From Chloroflexota bacterium (GTDB lineage: Bacteria > Chloroflexota > Dehalococcoidia > Tepidiformales > Tepidiformaceae): DNA of 5,202 bases. The notes below the pieces were generated by a model. It saw nothing but the letters and a program-made list of their open reading frames with translations, was not told the origin of the DNA and did not search any database. Shown piece by piece: positions 4,722 through 5,202 of the stretch (position 1 is the stretch's first letter; the number at the start of each line of letters is the position of its first letter). Made by a program: the position numbers and the translations under genes. The stretch spans positions 1-5,202 of the forward strand of contig JAKALX010000291.1 in the NCBI GenBank assembly GCA_021823905.1, in the 5' to 3' direction.

Positions 4722-5202
4722 GTGGGAAAGGTTGGCGTTGTCATGGTTGCCGCCGCGCTGCTGTTGAGCGCGCGCTGCTACAACGCGGACCTCGGCGGTA
4801 CGCTGTCGGGGCTGCCGGTGGTTGGCGCGATGGTCGCGCCGCCGCCTTCCATCCCGTCCTACGTGACCGCGCTCGGCACTTCCGCCGCCGTCCAGCTCCC
4901 CGACACCGACCCGGCAAAGTGGTTCACCGCCGATCCCGCAGCTGACCCCTACGACGCGGCAAAATGGACGGCAGTGAGCCAGTTCCTTGCCAACGCCGGT
5001 GACCAGGCGGGCTGGACCCAGGTGTGCAAGAAGATCGCGGCAGCGGCCGGCGCCGATCGCGCGGCGAAGCCGGATCTCGGCGCGCTGGCCTGCTCGGCTG
5101 ATCCGTCGGTGACGAGGCTGCAGCAGCTCGCCGTGCAGGTGCTGGAAACCCAGGCGGCGGTCGCGTTGTGGATCAAGGGCGCCCCCGGGGGAAGCCTCGG
5201 AG
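4722..5202 (+). CDS. Partial gene for a probable exported protein of unknown family
   Basis: A frame stays open from the intergenic region to the right edge, giving at least 160 residues; the C-terminus is missing. I do not recognise the family. From GTG 4722 the N-terminus reads MGKVGVVMVAAALLLSARC, with a Lys-containing start and a hydrophobic core that looks like a signal peptide or membrane anchor. A lipoprotein cleavage at Cys19 is possible, but the Arg before it is atypical. After it come a Pro/Ala-rich stretch (APPPSIPSYV), then a Trp/Ala-rich helical-looking part with KWFTADPAADPYDAAKW and two further Cys residues. A GATGAT box sits 6 nt before the GTG, weakly favouring it. ATG 4743, with AAAGG 11 nt upstream, is the main alternative. 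The separation from the LLM gene is about 46 nt. Confidence 0.5.
   Translation, partial: MGKVGVVMVAAALLLSARCYNADLGGTLSGLPVVGAMVAPPPSIPSYVTALGTSAAVQLPDTDPAKWFTADPAADPYDAAKWTAVSQFLANAGDQAGWTQVCKKIAAAAGADRAAKPDLGALACSADPSVTRLQQLAVQVLETQAAVALWIKGAPGGSLG

Noticed and set aside
3920..4744. 274-aa minus-strand open frame
   Set aside because: It is the antisense shadow of the LLM oxidoreductase gene and shows no family signature.

Overview
The window is GC-rich, gene-dense bacterial DNA with short intergenic gaps. No rRNA, tRNA, CRISPR array or insertion sequence is visible. Three clues point to an actinobacterium-like or Chloroflexota-like host: a luciferase-like (probably F420-dependent) oxidoreductase, a DinB-fold protein with a mycothiol-type look, and TANNNT boxes lying exactly 6 nt before start codons, as in leaderless transcription. 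This placement is an inference from gene content and is not proven.

Layout: bases 1-139 hold no gene I can assign. A DinB/maleylpyruvate-isomerase-like metalloprotein lies on the minus strand (140-679). Divergent from it is a fluoride-resistance unit: a TACGCT -10-like box, a crcB-type fluoride riboswitch (about 752-816), a switching hairpin over the ribosome binding site (810-829), the fluoride channel gene crcB/fluC from GTG 836, and, directly abutting it, a DUF190 (PII-like) gene. The riboswitch decides the crcB start: the tempting ATG at 806 is part of the conserved aptamer core.

Next come a small two-helix membrane protein of unknown function (1615-1833) and moaC of molybdenum cofactor synthesis, overlapping by 8 nt. 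Two nucleotidyltransferase-HEPN pairs follow in tandem (2336-3044 and 3076-3726). In both pairs the nucleotidyltransferase is 107 aa and overlaps its HEPN partner by 11 nt, and each pair has its own TANNNT box 6 nt before the first ATG. The second pair is an MntA/HepT (type VII) toxin-antitoxin system. Its toxin carries the RX4HXY RNase motif but is broken by a -1 frameshift near 3491-3496.

The right part carries an LLM-family oxidoreductase with its own promoter-like box and strong ribosome binding site (3776-4675). A partial gene for a probably exported, unrecognised protein then runs off the right edge.

The most informative items are the riboswitch with a readable translational switch, the duplicated antitoxin-toxin layout with a disrupted HepT, and the repeated leaderless-promoter geometry.
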